Below, piece by piece: positions 32,701 to 44,917 of a stretch of 64,000 nucleotides of DNA (its first letter is position 1; every line of letters starts with the position of its first letter). A program made the position numbers and the translations under genes. The stretch covers positions 21,023,047-21,087,046 of the forward strand of contig OY986965.1 in assembly GCA_963920575.1 (NCBI GenBank). The letters are read 5' to 3'. Source of the stretch: Narthecium ossifragum. Lineage: Eukaryota; Streptophyta; Magnoliopsida; Dioscoreales; Nartheciaceae. The notes beneath the pieces are model-generated. The model was given only the letters and a program-made list of their open reading frames with translations, had not been told where the DNA came from and searched no databases.

Positions 32701-33594
32701 GCCGGAGAACCGCCGGAAAACACAACCAAACCCCACCAAACTTGGTGGGTTGGTAGATCTGAGTACAACGAGGCTACTCAAGGCCTCAAAACCGGGAAAG
32801 AACAACTCCACAAGGAGATCTAAGCAAAACAAAACCCGGATACATAACCCTCAAACAGCCGGAGTTTAGAAGAAGAACCCTACCTCCTCAGAGCAACTTC
32901 GATCCACGAAGACTAGCCACGGATCTTCCTCGCCTCGCCACGAACCAAACGAGCCTTCAAGCTCCAGGAAAGGTGGCCGGAGGAGGAAGAACGGAGGAGA
33001 GAAAGGAGCGGTCGGAACAGGGGAAGAAGCAGAGCATTCGCGGGAAAGAAGAAGAAGAGGGGAAGGAAGGAGGGGGAGGGGAAGGGGGTAAGGCCGGGAA
33101 AAGCCGGAGAAACCGCGGGAAAGGCAAAGGAGGGGAGCAAAAGTCTCCCCTCCCCTGACAGGAGAAGCGACGGCCACCGCGGTCGCCGTCCTTCGAAAGC
33201 CACCGACAAAGACTTCCAGGCACACGTAGGATCGATCATCCTTGCATGCATGATCGATCCTGCTAGCAACAGGATCGATCTTCACTCCAAGGTGATCGAT
33301 CTTCTGTGCCCTGAAAGGCAAACTTGGGCTGGGACTCAGGCCCAAGCCCAGAACCCCCAACCTCGGGTCCACCTAACCTTTCTAACAAACACAACCATCA
33401 AGCAAGGCCTGTGTGTGCACAGCCAGTGTGAAAACGACCGCCAAGGCGCAATTTCGCAAATTGCCCTTGGGGTAAACAACAAGCCGAAGGGATGGAGGGA
33501 CGGGTCCTCACATCCTAAAACCCTTAAAAGAAATCTCGTCCTCGAGATTCGATCAAGGTAGGGCTCGGAAAAGAAAACAACGCCTAGCAGGATG

Positions 33595-34004
33595 CTACAA
33601 AGCGGTAACTGTACCTCTGGAGACGGGTGGTGCTACGGTCAGCGGGAGCGGGTGCTGAGACAGGTACTCCTGATAAGACGGCTGCACCTCGTCTGCGTAG
33701 GGGCGGTCAGGTAGGGCGAACACCTGACCTCCGCTGCGGCCTGGCCCGGCTCCACCTCTCTGGCCCTGCCCAGCCCGGAACCCTCCGTCTCGACCTCCTG
33801 ATGGCGCCGCACCCTGTGCGTACCATCGCGGACAGTCCCTGCGGATGTGCCCTGGCTGCCGGCAGTGAAAGCACAGCGCTGGCCCACGCTCGGACTGCTG
33901 AACTCGGCCTCCCTCCCGAGAAGTCTGCTGTGCGGGCCCCGCCGTCAAAAGAAGCTGGTCGCCCTGGAATGCGGCGATCAGTCTCCTGATCTCCTCTCCA
34001 AGTG
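33595..34004 (-). pseudogene. Gag remnant of TR-GAG copy
   Basis: The C-terminal part of gag: a Gln-rich linker, zinc knuckle CFHCRQPGHIRRDCP (CX2CX4HX4C complete), Gly-rich stretch, VFALPDRPYADEVQPSYQEY and a tail. The capsid domain is missing. Upstream of about 34004 the sequence switches to LTR-derived DNA, so the gag start now reads LTR sequence. It cannot make a functional capsid. Confidence 0.85.
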
Positions 34005-34340
34005 GTACATATCCAAGGTACGTCCCTCCGACAGCCACTGTTCAAGGATTGGACTACCTCCGACGATCCCTGACACAGGGTGGACAAGACGATACCAATA
34101 GGACACCACCTCTCTGAGAGCTCTGGCATACCGTGCCGTCACCAGCACCAACAAAAGAAACACGAGTCCCACTCGTCACAAGCCGCAAAACAAAGCAGCA
34201 CAACAGAAAGAGGAAGAAGAAACAATCACATCCAGCGGAAAAGAAAGCAGGCAAACAGGGATGTTCTAACTCTAGAACTACCCAAACCCATGCACGTCTC
34301 CGCAGAGACCCGATCCAACACCCTGGGATCTACAACCTAT

Positions 34341-34352
34341 GCTCTGATACCA
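34341..34352 (-). other. Primer-binding site, initiator tRNA-Met type
   Basis: TGGTATCAGAGC on the minus strand, exact, three bases from the 5' LTR that begins at 34356. Confidence 0.85.
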
Positions 34353-34355
34353 AGC

Positions 34356-35576
34356 TGTCGCGCCTCGACCCGCACAGCGCGACCGGGCCGGGGACGCGAG
34401 GGGGAACGACCTACTACTACAGCCTCAACTGGCGAAAACAGTTGAGACTAAGGCCCAGCTGGCGGAAACAGCTGGACAGCACAGAGAAAGAGCGGAAGCG
34501 AGCTACTAAACAACAGCTATTAACATTTATTACAAAAACAGTAATAAAAGAGTTAACAGAGTTTAGTACAAAAGCCACAAGGGATCTCAGTCCCCAAACA
34601 GAAGCCGCACCACCCACCGGGGTCTCCGCGAACGCACACACGAACCCATCCTGACCCTCAGACATGGTCAGGATCGGGCCCGCTGCCACGAGACGACCGA
34701 GGGGGTAACACTGGGACAGAGCGGCCACCTGCACCTGCAACAAACACAGTCCAGGTAGGCATGAGCAACAGCTCAGCAGGGTCCTACTCTACAACTCCCA
34801 CACACACAAGGGTAAAGCAACCGGACACACTCTGATGCCAAATACCGAGTCAAAACCGGGAAGGAACAACTCCACAAGGAGATCTAAGCAAAACAAAACC
34901 CGGATACAAAACCCTCAAACAGCCGGAGTTTAGAAGAAGAACCCTATCTCCTCAGAGCAGTTTCGATCCACGAAGACTAGCCACGGATCTTCCTCGCCTC
35001 GCTACGAACCCAACGAGCCTTCAAGCTCCAGGAGAGGTGGCCGGAGGAGGAAGAACGGAGGAGAGAAAGGAGCGGTCGGAACAGGGGAAGAAGCAGAGCA
35101 TTCGCGGGAAAGAAGAAGAAGAGGGGAAGGAAGGAGGGGGAGGGGAAGGGGGTAAGGCCGGGGAAAGCCGGAGAAACCGCGGGAAAGGAAAAGGAGGGGA
35201 GCAAAAGTCTCCCCTCCCCTGACAGGGGAAGCGACGGCCACCGCGGTGGCCGTCCTTCGAAAGCCACCGACAAAGACTTCCAGGCACACGTAGGATCGAT
35301 CATCCTTGCATGCATGATCGATCCTGCTAGCAACAGGATCGATCTTCACTCCAAGGTGATCGATCTTCTGTGCCCTGAAAGGCAAACTTGGGCTGGGACT
35401 CAGGCCCAAGCCCAGAACCCCCAACCTCGGGTCCACCTAACCTTTCTAACAAACACAACCATCAAGCAAGGCCTGTGTGTGCACAGCCAGTGTGAAAACG
35501 ACCGCCAAGGTGCAATTTCCCAAATTGCCCTTGGGGTAAACAACAAGCCGAAGGGATGGAGGGACGGGTCCTCACA
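34356..35576 (-). repeat. Internally deleted 5' LTR of second TR-GAG copy
   Basis: This matches 31301-33512 from both ends, but jumps near 34848 from sequence like 31795 to sequence like 32788. The missing part contains most GATCGATC motifs and the likely U5-side region. Confidence 0.85.
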
Positions 35577-35926
35577 TCGGTGGCCCCTACCGGGCAGTTG
35601 GTCGTGGTGCGGCGGCGCATGTCAGAGTTTGAGGAGTGGTGATCTTTCCTTTCAGCTTTTGTCCTCTTGTATAGATAGCCTCCTACGGGAGTGTATAAAT
35701 GTTTGTACCTGATTTCCCCTCTTCGAGGTTTCGTAGAATGGCATTTTGGATTTGAAATCTTCAGTTGAGGTTTCTGTAAATTATAGAATTGTTAATTGAG
35801 GGTGTTGGTTGAATTGCTTAGGGAGACCAATAGGTTAGAGGGAACCCTCATCAAATTTTTCCGCAGTTTGTTAGGTTCCGGTTCGTGTCCCGGTCCAGTT
35901 GGGCTTTTGCTGGTCGGGGCGCGACA

Positions 35927-36950
35927 ACCCACCCCACCGCCGACCACGCCATACATGACCTCTGCCCTCGTTGGAACCCCTACCCAAGCACGACATCGTC
36001 GGATCCTGGCGTCGCTCTCATCTACCCCCCTTGTTGGAAACCAGACCTGAGCCCGACCTCGTCAGACCCCGACCCGAGCTAGAACCTCATCGGATCCCAA
36101 CGCCCATGCATCCATGAAACGTCTCCGGAGCTCCTCTCTCCAAGTCGGTGCCGCTACCAGCCTATGCCACCGCCTCCAACCTCCTCGAGGTCCGCCACCA
36201 CCAGATCCAGGCCCCTCTCATCGCCACGATGTCTCCTCTATTGTCGAGCTCGCCCTAAGCCTCCTCCAAAGTTGTCGTCTTCATCTCTTCAAGCCCCGCC
36301 ACCTCCGCTCCGCTCAGATCCTCCGCCCACAACTGCACCATCGGTGATCCGCCCCTGTGGATCGAACCCCCAGCCTTCCACAACCCCTCCTCTACCATCA
36401 CTGACGATCGGATGTTCCTCCTCGCCATCGATCCGATTTCGGCGACTCCTAGCCATTCGATCAGCCTTCTACCAGCCGCTCGATCTGATCAACATCTAAG
36501 TTGATCTCAAGCTCTCCAGTTATAACAAATATGATCAGACGTGATCCGATCTAGTTGATCGGGTTGGACTTGATCTTGTCAGCGCAATCAGATCAGGCCC
36601 AGATCCAGTAATCCAGATTGAACCAAATCAACTCGAGCCAGATTGATTTGATTGAGCCATTTGCCCAGATTTGAGCTAATTGCAATCCAGATTGAGCCAA
36701 ATGGATCCGATTGCCAACGTTAAAAATTGAACAATAGGACAACGTCAAAATTTTATAAATTACAATTGATGCACATGTGAAATTTTTTGATCAAAATACA
36801 ATTTACGCATCAATATTGTACATAAAATTTGGATAATTGACAATCTAAAATTGAAAAATTATACATAAAAATTAAAAATATTTCCTGCATTTTTATCTTT
36901 TTAACTGCAAGTGATTATGGTTTACTATAATCACTCCAAAAAGAGGAATA
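35927..36950. other. Right flank of solo LTR, GC-rich then AT-rich, no gene called
   Basis: 35930-36490 is C-rich with Pro/Ser-rich open frames that resemble degraded captured coding DNA. 36500-36720 is rich in GATC/AATC phrases such as GATTGAGCCAAAT. No domain was recognised. Confidence 0.35.
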
Positions 36951-36954
36951 CAGA

Positions 36955-37520
36955 GATTGAAGAGAATAATTATGATAAAATTGATTGGCTTATTGTAATC
37001 AAGAAAGATTAAAATGAATCAAGGGAACACAAAGATGAAAATGAATGGTTTAATGTAATCAACAAAGATAAAAATGACTCAAGAGAACACAAAGATGAAA
37101 ATGAATTAAGGGAACAAAAAAGATGAAAATGAATCAAGGAAATAGAAAGATGAAAATGACTCAAGGGAACAGAAAGATCAAAATGAATAGTTTAATGTAA
37201 TCAACAAATGTGAAAATGAATCAAAGGAACATAAAGATAAAAATGAATCACGAGAACAAAAAGATGAAAATGAATAGTTTAATGTAATCAATAAAGATGA
37301 AAATGAATGGTATATTGTAATCAATAAAAAATGAAAATGAATCAAGGGAAAAAAGATGAAAATGACTCAAGGGAACAGAAAGATGAAAATAACTCAAGAC
37401 AGCATAAAGATGAAAGTGAATGGTTTATTGTAATAAAAAAAGATGAAAATAAATCAAGAAAACAGAATGATGAAAATAAATAGTTTATTGTAATAAAAAA
37501 ATGAAAATGAATTAAGGGAA
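36955..37520 (+). repeat. AT-rich minisatellite
   Basis: Two interleaved unit types: AAAGATGAAAATGAATCAAG GGAACA (about 26 bp) and GAAAATGAATGGTTTAATGT AATCAACA (about 33 bp). They alternate irregularly for about 560 bases. Non-coding. Confidence 0.85.
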
Positions 37521-38398
37521 CTTAATGCTCAATACCCACTTAGCCTTATTCCGCCCCGGCCTTTACTATCCCACTTCCGAGATTTTTCAATTTTTTTCCT
37601 ATTTTACTTGGATTTTCTCTCTCCTTTAGCCTGGGCTCGCTCATGGCTCACCATCAACTCACCTCGATTAACAAACCAAGTCAAGATATCAAATTAACAA
37701 ATTCACTTCTCGGATTTTATTTCTATATTTTTCTCACTTTTTCCTAATTTGTTTTCTTCAGTTTTACCTAATTTTTTCGGAATTTGTTTTCCTAATTTTT
37801 TTTATTTTTGCCTTGATTTCCTCTCTCTTCCTCGGTTCGGCTCGGCTCGGCTCACCTTCAAGCCGGGATTTCATCGTCCCGGCTTGTTCGTGGTTGGGGT
37901 CGGCTCACCCGAGTCGCGTCCTCCTCTTGGTCGTCGCCGCCGCTCCGGCCACCCTAGCTCCTCCTGACAACCACCGAACGAACTATGTGCATCTCCTCCA
38001 TCTTCCTCCTACCTCCATCACCCACAAACTCCTCCTTCTCGGACGCCACCATCTCCCTCAAGACCCTCTCCACCGACCACATTTATTTAGTTCTCCCCAC
38101 TACCCTAAACTCCCTCCAAACACCATCAATCACCATCACTCTCCATCCCTGACCCTCTAGTGACCTTAATCGCCGTTGCCGACGTCTCCTCCAATGCCGA
38201 CCAACTCCACCCAAAACCACCGTGCCACCCCCTTCAGATCCGATCACCTTGAAGCCATATTCCACGATCGGACCCGGTGGATCGACTCTTGAGACCTCCA
38301 CGAATGCAAATGCAGTGGTCCCACGCTCCTCGCTAATGATCAAGTTCTGGCAAACCTCAACCGCCGAATTACATAGGGGTATTTTTGTCATCTATAGT
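37521..38398. other. Repeat-derived spacer left of the MULE
   Basis: T-rich with repeated 'CCTATTTTACTTGGATTTTC'-like and 'CCTAATTTxTTTTC' phrases to 37830, then C-rich Pro/Ser frames (37900-38160). No gene is supported. Confidence 0.35.
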
Positions 38399-38407
38399 TA
38401 ATAACTA

Positions 38408-39246
38408 GGGTCATTATATATGCACAACAATAATCTATATGTGCACCACTATTTTTTAAAAATACCGAAAATACCCTTCTTCGTCTCTCTCGTGGTGGTG
38501 CTGGCCACCGGCGGTAGGGTGGCGGGGGTGGGCTGTGGCGGTCGGCGAGGCCGAGCGGCGGAGGGCGAGAGAGAGCGGATGAGAGGGAGAGGGAGAGGGA
38601 GTAACGGCGAAGACGTTCGCCGACATCGTCGCCGCCTGATACGGATCCATCTTCACCGTGACGCCGTCCCTCCTCCCCGCGCTCTGCATCGCCCCCGAGT
38701 GGCTGGCGATCGACGACGACTACGACAACGGAGGCGTGTTCTGGCGGCTGGAGGAGTGCTTTCAGCGGGAGGTCGTCGGTGACGCGGCAGCTGCGGGGCA
38801 CGAGTAGGAGCGATGAGATTATCTCGCCAGGTGAGGGTTGAGGGCGAGTGGGGTAGCTGGATCTGGTGGTCTTGGCGGTAGAGGAGGTCGGAGGCGGCGA
38901 TGTTGGAGGATGGCGGCGCTAGATTCCAATGGAGAAGGTGGGGGCGCTGGATTTGGGTGGAGTTGTAGGAGACGAGGAAGAGAGTGGTGGATAGAGAGCT
39001 CGGGGTGGTGGATGGAGGCCGAGGTCGGGGTTCCGAGGGAGGGAAGGAGGTCGCAGGAGTTGGGGAAACTGACGGCGAAAGGTTGCTGGCCATGCTCAAG
39101 CTCGCCGGTAAGGCCAGCACCACCACCATCACAGTGGGTACAGTGAAGGATAAGGGTGTCATTCTGCAATGTATAATGGCAATTTAGACATTTCATATGA
39201 AATGTCGGTGCACTTATACATTATAGTTGTGCATATAAAATCACCC
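38408..39246. mobile_element. Mutator-like element (MULE), 9-bp target duplication taataacta
   Basis: An 839-bp unit with perfect 9-bp flanks taataacta (38399-38407 and 39247-39255), the duplication length of Mutator. Forty-base terminal inverted repeats match at 35 positions, starting GGGTCATTATATATGCACAA at the left and GGGTGATTTTATATGCACAA at the right (minus strand). There is no transposase. The interior is GC-rich and coding-like, so a Pack-MULE carrying captured host sequence is likely. Confidence 0.85.
38590..38810 (+). pseudogene. Coding-like fragment inside the MULE
   Basis: One plus frame reads through a segment with SIFTVTPSLLPALCIAPEWL and then DDDYDNGGVFWRLEECFQRE, a composition unlike random GC-rich sequence. 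A stop lies just before it (near 38638) and one after (near 38803). I do not recognise the source gene. It would be a captured exon piece. Confidence 0.35.
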
Positions 39247-39255
39247 TAATAACTA

Positions 39256-39839
39256 ACTAACGCTTAACTGATTTGGTTATTGCTTAAAAAATTCACTAAT
39301 AACGTTTTTAGCAAAATGTTTCTTTAAAGGGGGGATTTTATCAATTACCCATAAAAACAAAAATTGCAATATCCTACAAAGAAAGGGCCAACACGCAAAT
39401 GGATGTCCTCCAAAACATCTCTGTAGACCTCCCCAGAAATAGGAGGCATCGCCATTGCCATGGCTGCTTGCTTCTCTCTCCTCCTCCTCCTCCCTCCAGA
39501 TGTCTGGTTCCAACGTCTCTATAGCCGCCGGACCCGGAGCCTCCAAATCGCAGCTCCAAGCCACCCATGGAAAGATCCCAAAAAATTCCACCAAAAACAA
39601 CCCACCTCCTCTCTTACCCAAAAAAACAGAGAAAATCGCCAAAAACGGAAGAAAAATCCCTTCTTTCCAATCTTCTCCTTGCCCAAATCACCAAAATCGA
39701 AATCCAAAGAAACCCATTGTTTCCTTCATCCTCTCTTTTTTTCTGCCGCCGCAATGGTGCTCTTGCAACCATCCATGGCGGAAAGAGAGGGGAGGTAGCA
39801 TACAAAGAGAGAGAGGAGGAGGAGGTCCATTGATAAGAG
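39256..39839 (+). promoter_or_regulatory. Upstream region and leader of PIP5K gene
   Basis: About 580 bases between the MULE and the start codon. The last 400 are C/T/A-rich and leader-like. Upstream ATGs exist: one at 39455 opens a 181-codon frame that overlaps the kinase start in another frame, and one near 39754 opens a short frame closing at 39798. If transcription starts before 39455, these would lower translation of the kinase. No clear TATA box. Confidence 0.4.
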
Positions 39840-42800
39840 ATGTTCAAAGAGGAGAAGCAGCAGCAGAGGGCCAAGGCGTGGGAGTCGACGGTGCGGAAAA
39901 CGCAGCAGCAGGCGGTGCGTCGCCGGGGATGCATCTTCAACCTGCCAACCTCCGTCGCCCCCGCCGACGACGCCGACAAGTACGCCAACGACGACGATGA
40001 TGCTGAGATAGCCAACAGCTCCCCGGCCTCTGCGGACGACGAGGATGTCTGCATTGCGGAGCGCCTCCTCGCCAACGGCGACTTCTACACCGGCCAGTGG
40101 CGGGGTGGCCTCCCGCACGGCACGGGGAAGTACTTGTGGACCGACGGCTGCATGTACGAGGGAGAGTGGCGCCACGGGAAGACCACCGGGCGTGGCAAGT
40201 TCTCGTGGCCCTCCGGCGCCACCTACGAAGGTGAGTTCAAGGCCGGCTTCATGGATGGCTTGGGCACTTACACGGGGTCCTCCGGCGACACGTACCGGGG
40301 AGTGTGGTCGATGAACCTGAAGCACGGGCGGGGTCAGAAGTCGTACGCCAACGGCGACCACTACGACGGCGAGTGGCGCTCCGGCGAACAGGATGGACAC
40401 GGGCGGTACACGTGGCGCAACGGCAACGAGTACGTCGGGCAGTGGCGTGCGGGGATCATCCACGGCCGCGGCACATTGGTGTGGGCGAACGGGAACCGGT
40501 ATGACGGCGGGTGGGAGGACGGCGGGCCAAGCGGCAACGGCAGCTTCCGGTGGGCGGACGGCAGCCTATATATAGGACAATGGAGCAGCGACAATGGCAA
40601 TGCCGTTGTGCAGCAGAAGGGGGTGTACTACCCGTCGCCGGCGGCGACGTCACCGACGGCACGGGACCCTCGAGACGCCTTCGCGGCGGGTCTTGACGAC
40701 TGCAAGATATGCCCAGGGGAGACGGTGTCCATCCTGCCGTCACAAAAGACGCTGAATTGGACCGGGATAGAAGGAGAATTCTTGCAGAAGCAGGCGGCGT
40801 GGCGGTCGTCAAAAACCGATCCTGGTGTGCCTAACGAGCGGCAGAGAAGGCGGGCGTCGGTTGACGGGGCCAGCGCGCCTCTGCGCAGGCACACTAACAC
40901 GGTCATCGGGATTAATGGGGGCGGCTGGGACACCGAGGGGGAGTTCGGGTGCCACGAGGAGGGAAGTGGGCAAGAGGAGGTGGAGCAGAGGATTGCGAGG
41001 AGCCCGCCGCCGGCGAGGTGGATGCCGAGGGAGATGAAGAAGCAGGGGGAGACTATATCCAAGGGGCATAAGAATTATGACCTCATGCTCAATCTACAGC
41101 TTGGGATCAGGTAATTAGCAATGGCATTCCTTTGTTATGTTTAATAGGCAGCGATGGTGAATTCAAATTTCAATAGGATTGTTGCTTCCACAGACATGCT
41201 GTAGGGAGACAAGCTCCAACTGCATCATTTGATCTCAAAGCATCAGCCTTTGATCCTAAGGAAAAAGTTTGGACAAAATTCCCTCCTGAAGGAACTAAAC
41301 ATACTCCTCCACACCAATCTTGTGATTTCAAGTGGAAAGATTACTGCCCATTGGTGTTCAGGTTAGCCAATCTTGCATATATACTTTCTATATCTTCTCT
41401 GTATTCTTTGAACGTATAACACATAATGAAAAGTCTATAACATGCTAATTTAATGGCTTTTAAAACGTTTCAGGACACTTCGCAGGCTGTTCAAGGTTGA
41501 TGCAGCTGATTACATGATCTCTATCTGTGGAAACGATGCTCTTCGGGAGCTCTCCTCGCCGGGGAAGAGTGGAAGTTTCTTTTACCTTACAAACGATGAC
41601 CGATACATGATAAAGACAATGAAAAAATCTGAAGTAAAAGTGAGTTCTTAAGCTTGCAGACTGCAAATTATACAAATTTGGAACAGGGTTGTTTAATTTC
41701 TCCATCCGACCCTAATGAATTCTGTGTACCTGCATATATAGGTTCTTCTGAGAATGCTTCCAGCTTACTATAATCATGTCCGGGCTTTCGATAACACTTT
41801 AGTAACCAAGTTTTTTGGCCTTCACTGTGTCAAATTGACAGGAACTGCTCAGAAGAAGGTTAGAAATTCTGTGTGAAACAAAAAAAAAATATGAAGTAAG
41901 TTATGTTCAATTATAAGCTGAAAATTGAGTACTTGTTATCGACACTATATATGATTTCTCAGGTGCGGTTCGTTATCATGGGAAATCTGTTTTGCTCAGA
42001 ATACGCAATTCATCGGCGTTTCGATCTGAAAGGGTCGTCACATGGCCGAACAACTGATAAGCCTGATGCTGAGATCGATGAGAACACCACTTTGAAGGAC
42101 CTCGATCTTAATTTCATTTTCCGGCTCCAAAGATCTTGGTTCCAAGAGTTTCAGAGGTACATAAAAATCCAGTGTCTTCAATGTTCTCAGAATAAGTCAA
42201 CTTTAGAGACTAAAGAAGTGTTCTGTTGCAGGCAAGTAGATAGAGACTCTGAGTTTCTGGAGCAGGAGAGGATCATGGACTACAGTCTTTTGGTGGGCCT
42301 TCATTTTAGAGAAAGTGAAGGTTACTTTTAAGCTCTGAATACCTGATAGCTACAATTTCCATCTCAATGCATCCTGGCAATTCTGCTGACAAAGTTCCAA
42401 TTATACTAATTTTAGGTAGTGTTGATCATGAGAGTACAAAGGAAGTAACCCCGCATGTCTCTAGAGCAGATATGGATCAGTTTCTCTGCGATCCATCTCG
42501 GTAAGCTTAAAAAAAATAGCAGGAATATGTTTGAATGATTTCATTCACCCTTTCCTATCTCAGCTTAAGCTCAGAGTTCATATGTACGTGGTTGTTGAAG
42601 GTACGCTGCGATCAGACTAGGCATCAACATGCCGACCAGGGTCGAACACATAGTACGGAGGGCCGACTGTGAGACACAGCTGATAGGAGAGCCAACTGGA
42701 GAGTTCTATGATGTAGTGTTGTTCTTTGGCATCATAGACATACTCCAAGATTATGACATCAGTAAAAAGCTTGAGCATGCCTATAAATCCATCCAATACG

Positions 42801-42889
42801 ATCCAACTTCAATTTCGGCTGTCGATCCGAAGCTCTACGCCAAGCGATTTCGAGATTTCATATACAGAGTTTTCACCGAAGACACCTAA
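39840..42889 (+). CDS. PIP5K: Phosphatidylinositol-4-phosphate 5-kinase with MORN repeats
   Basis: Eight exons, all GT-AG: 39840-41110, 41194-41361, 41474-41639, 41742-41858, 41963-42156, 42232-42320, 42416-42500 and 42601-42889. The sum is 2379 nt, 792 residues, normal for plant type I/II subfamily B enzymes. Residues 1-75 are basic then acidic. Residues 80-249 hold seven full MORN repeats and an eighth partial one (GxxYxGxW, 23-residue spacing). About 410-792 form the kinase domain, beginning [20 protein letters not shown] carries the ATP-binding Lys, [10 protein letters not shown] the substrate-side loop, MDYSLLVG the catalytic segment, [12 protein letters not shown] the metal-binding IID motif, and [12 protein letters not shown] the activation/specificity region. 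It makes PtdIns(4,5)P2 from PtdIns4P at the plasma membrane; MORN repeats aid membrane lipid binding. No damage is seen. Exon 1 is far richer in GC than the later exons. Confidence 0.96.
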
Positions 42890-43600
42890 GACTACTTTTG
42901 AACCGAAAAATGAAGCTGTTGTTTCAGATGCAGAAGCTGGTCGAGGTTCAATGTGGATATCCAAAAGCTTTTCAGCATATGTATATTCAAACAGTAAATT
43001 CTTTGAGAAGCTGGGAGTTCAGCAATCATCACAGCAGCTGTATATGTGATTTCCATGGCAGACACAAAGGAACTGTAACTGATTCTTACTGGAGGTAAGT
43101 TTGTAGCAAAGATCATTCTTTTTACAAGTTAATTTTTTTCTACAAGCTGAAGAGGAATTCTTTTCACTTGAACAAATTGTACAGAAGAAAAGGAATGGCA
43201 TTTCACTGTAAGATTTTTTGTACTTTGGAGTTACAATAATTCATGATATCTCATTAATTTCTCTTGGAAAATGCATTTCATGCCTTCTTTACACCGTTAT
43301 TCCTGAACTGCAGATAATATGTTCATGTTCAAGTGTGAAAGAGGACATTGAAAGTGAGAAAGTAACTGATTTATGAGCTAAAATTGGACATGTTTAGAAA
43401 ATTACTTGCTTTTGCATTCTTTACCCTGCATTTTTTTCTAGCTCAACCATCACAAATATCTTGTTCACGGAATCATGAGTATTCCTGCTTTAATGCACAG
43501 CTTATTGATATTTCAAGCACAAGAGATAATATTTCAGATTAAAGCAAGATTTGTCCTGATCTTTTTGGATCAAAAGAATTTCAAGAATCTGATGACCTAT
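42890..43600 (+). other. Probable 3' UTR and downstream flank of PIP5K
   Basis: AT-rich sequence without a supported ORF. The UTR end was not located. A GGTAAGT-like donor near 43094 and acceptor-like CTGCAG near 43310 could indicate an untranslated intron, but this is speculative. Confidence 0.35.
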
Positions 43601-43871
43601 GAACCCCATGGATTTGTCAACAAAGACCCTATTAAAGGAGTTGTTACATGAAGCAGACTCAACCATACTATCAAGAGCTCCTTCATTTGGATTGCAGTGC
43701 CCCTTGGATCAAGTAGGGGCTTCTGCAAAATTACTTGCATAGAATAAGTCAGAGTAATTACAAACATCTAAGAATTCTTAGGGCCCATGAACCTATGTTC
43801 TTAAGTTTTCAGAAAACGAAAGCTGATGTGAGTGGATGTTCAGAGTCCACTTTGGAGTATTGTCCACAGTC

Positions 43872-43985
43872 ATGGAAGTGGACTTCCAGGCGATTTACTT
43901 GGCCTTGGAGGACGCAAGAAACAGGGGGGTTTAACCGGCTGATGGTGGAGAGTGAGTCGTTGTTGTCTGCTATGGGACATCTGAG
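43872..43985 (+). pseudogene. RNase H-like relic of a non-LTR retroelement
   Basis: One frame reads MEVDFQAIYLALEDARNRGV, then a stop and a one-step frame change gives NRLMVESESLLSAMGHLRE. Together these look like the middle of a plant RNase H-like domain (EAxxLALxxAxxxG...xVESDS), common in LINE relics. The frameshift and shortness mean it is dead. Moderate to low certainty. Confidence 0.4.
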
Positions 43986-44917
43986 GGAGAGTTGCTACAC
44001 CACAGATTCAGGTCATTGCAGTCCCTGTAGTAAGTAGTAACTGAAGTATTACAGGCCCTGAATCCATTACACCACGATCGTTTGCTTGATCTTGAGTTGA
44101 GTCAAGATGACCAATGGATTGTTTCTTCGGTGATTGGATTTTTTTTATAAAAAAATTAAGCCTTTTACCATGGTTTAGGATGAATAAATATCTCATACGA
44201 TCACAAATCTCTCATATATAGGATTCAATTACAAACCAGTTGCCACACCACCACACCATGGGTTGACGGCGATAAGAGTGTAACCTCCATTTTTTTAAGG
44301 TACTTGGAGGAAACAGCGCCATACCATCAGCCATACCAAGAATATAGATGATATACTAGTGTGACACCATTCTCCTTGGCACGGAAGTGCTGAGTGATTC
44401 AAATGTCTTACAAAAGATTATAAAATATGATTATTCTCTCCACCCTTAAATTTAAGGGTTATTTGGCGTTTAGTCTTATGGTATGAAAATATTTGTCTGA
44501 AGTTTGGATACCTTTTTCTTTAAGGCTTTTACTATTATGCCCGTTATAATTAACAGTAGTTTTTTAATGACTAAAATACCCCCTTTTCAAATCGAGTTCA
44601 TTTATCATCGCGGAGTGGTGTCAGAGGAGGTCGAGGTTGCGGTCCCCTACGCCGATCACCTCTCTGAAACCCTCCTTCCTCACCTCCGGCAATTCACCCA
44701 ACCCCGAGCTCCACAACCTCCTCTAAATACGGCCTCACGACCGCTCCGACCTCGCCCGTCACCGTCAACAACCCCTCGCAAACCGCCTACGACCTCCCCG
44801 TCTCCTAAACCCATCACGAGCTCCACCCCTCTCCCGAACCGGCGCTGCCACCACCCCATACCACCGCCACCGGCCTCCCTGAGGTCCTCCACTACTGAAT
44901 CTGGAACCCCTTCACCC

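Larger units (their letters stand above)
31301..35576 (-). mobile_element. Second TR-GAG copy, rearranged, target duplication tcggt
   Basis: This lies inside the plus-strand solo LTR, with perfect tcggt at 31296-31300 and 35577-35581. The 3' LTR is 31301-33512 (2212 bp). The 5' LTR, 34356-35576, is only 1221 bp because about 990 bp matching 31800-32790 of the partner is missing. The internal region (33513-34355) is about 840 bp: the C-terminal part of gag with its zinc knuckle, joined to a piece of LTR sequence at about 34005-34110. It shares PBS and LTR ends with the intact copy at 10191-16358. Confidence 0.88.
29382..35926 (+). mobile_element. Gypsy solo LTR with nested TR-GAG copy, target duplication accca
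   Basis: It starts TGTGAGGACCTG and ends GGGGCGCGACA, with perfect accca at 29377-29381 and 35927-35931. Without the element at 31301-35576 it is about 2.26 kb, a normal LTR. GATCGATC copies at 29655-29745 precede TATAAAAG (29757-29764); more lie at 30100-30346. No internal region of its own remains, so it is a solo LTR. Confidence 0.88.

Noticed and set aside
39726..40463. Long minus-strand frames opposite PIP5K exon 1
   Set aside because: They are shadows of the GC-rich MORN coding strand; the sense frame has clear MORN repeats and continues in phase across seven introns.
43735..44037. 100-codon plus-strand frame downstream of PIP5K
   Set aside because: Only an internal part resembles an RNase H-like relic, and that in a mixed frame; the ORF as a whole has no support.
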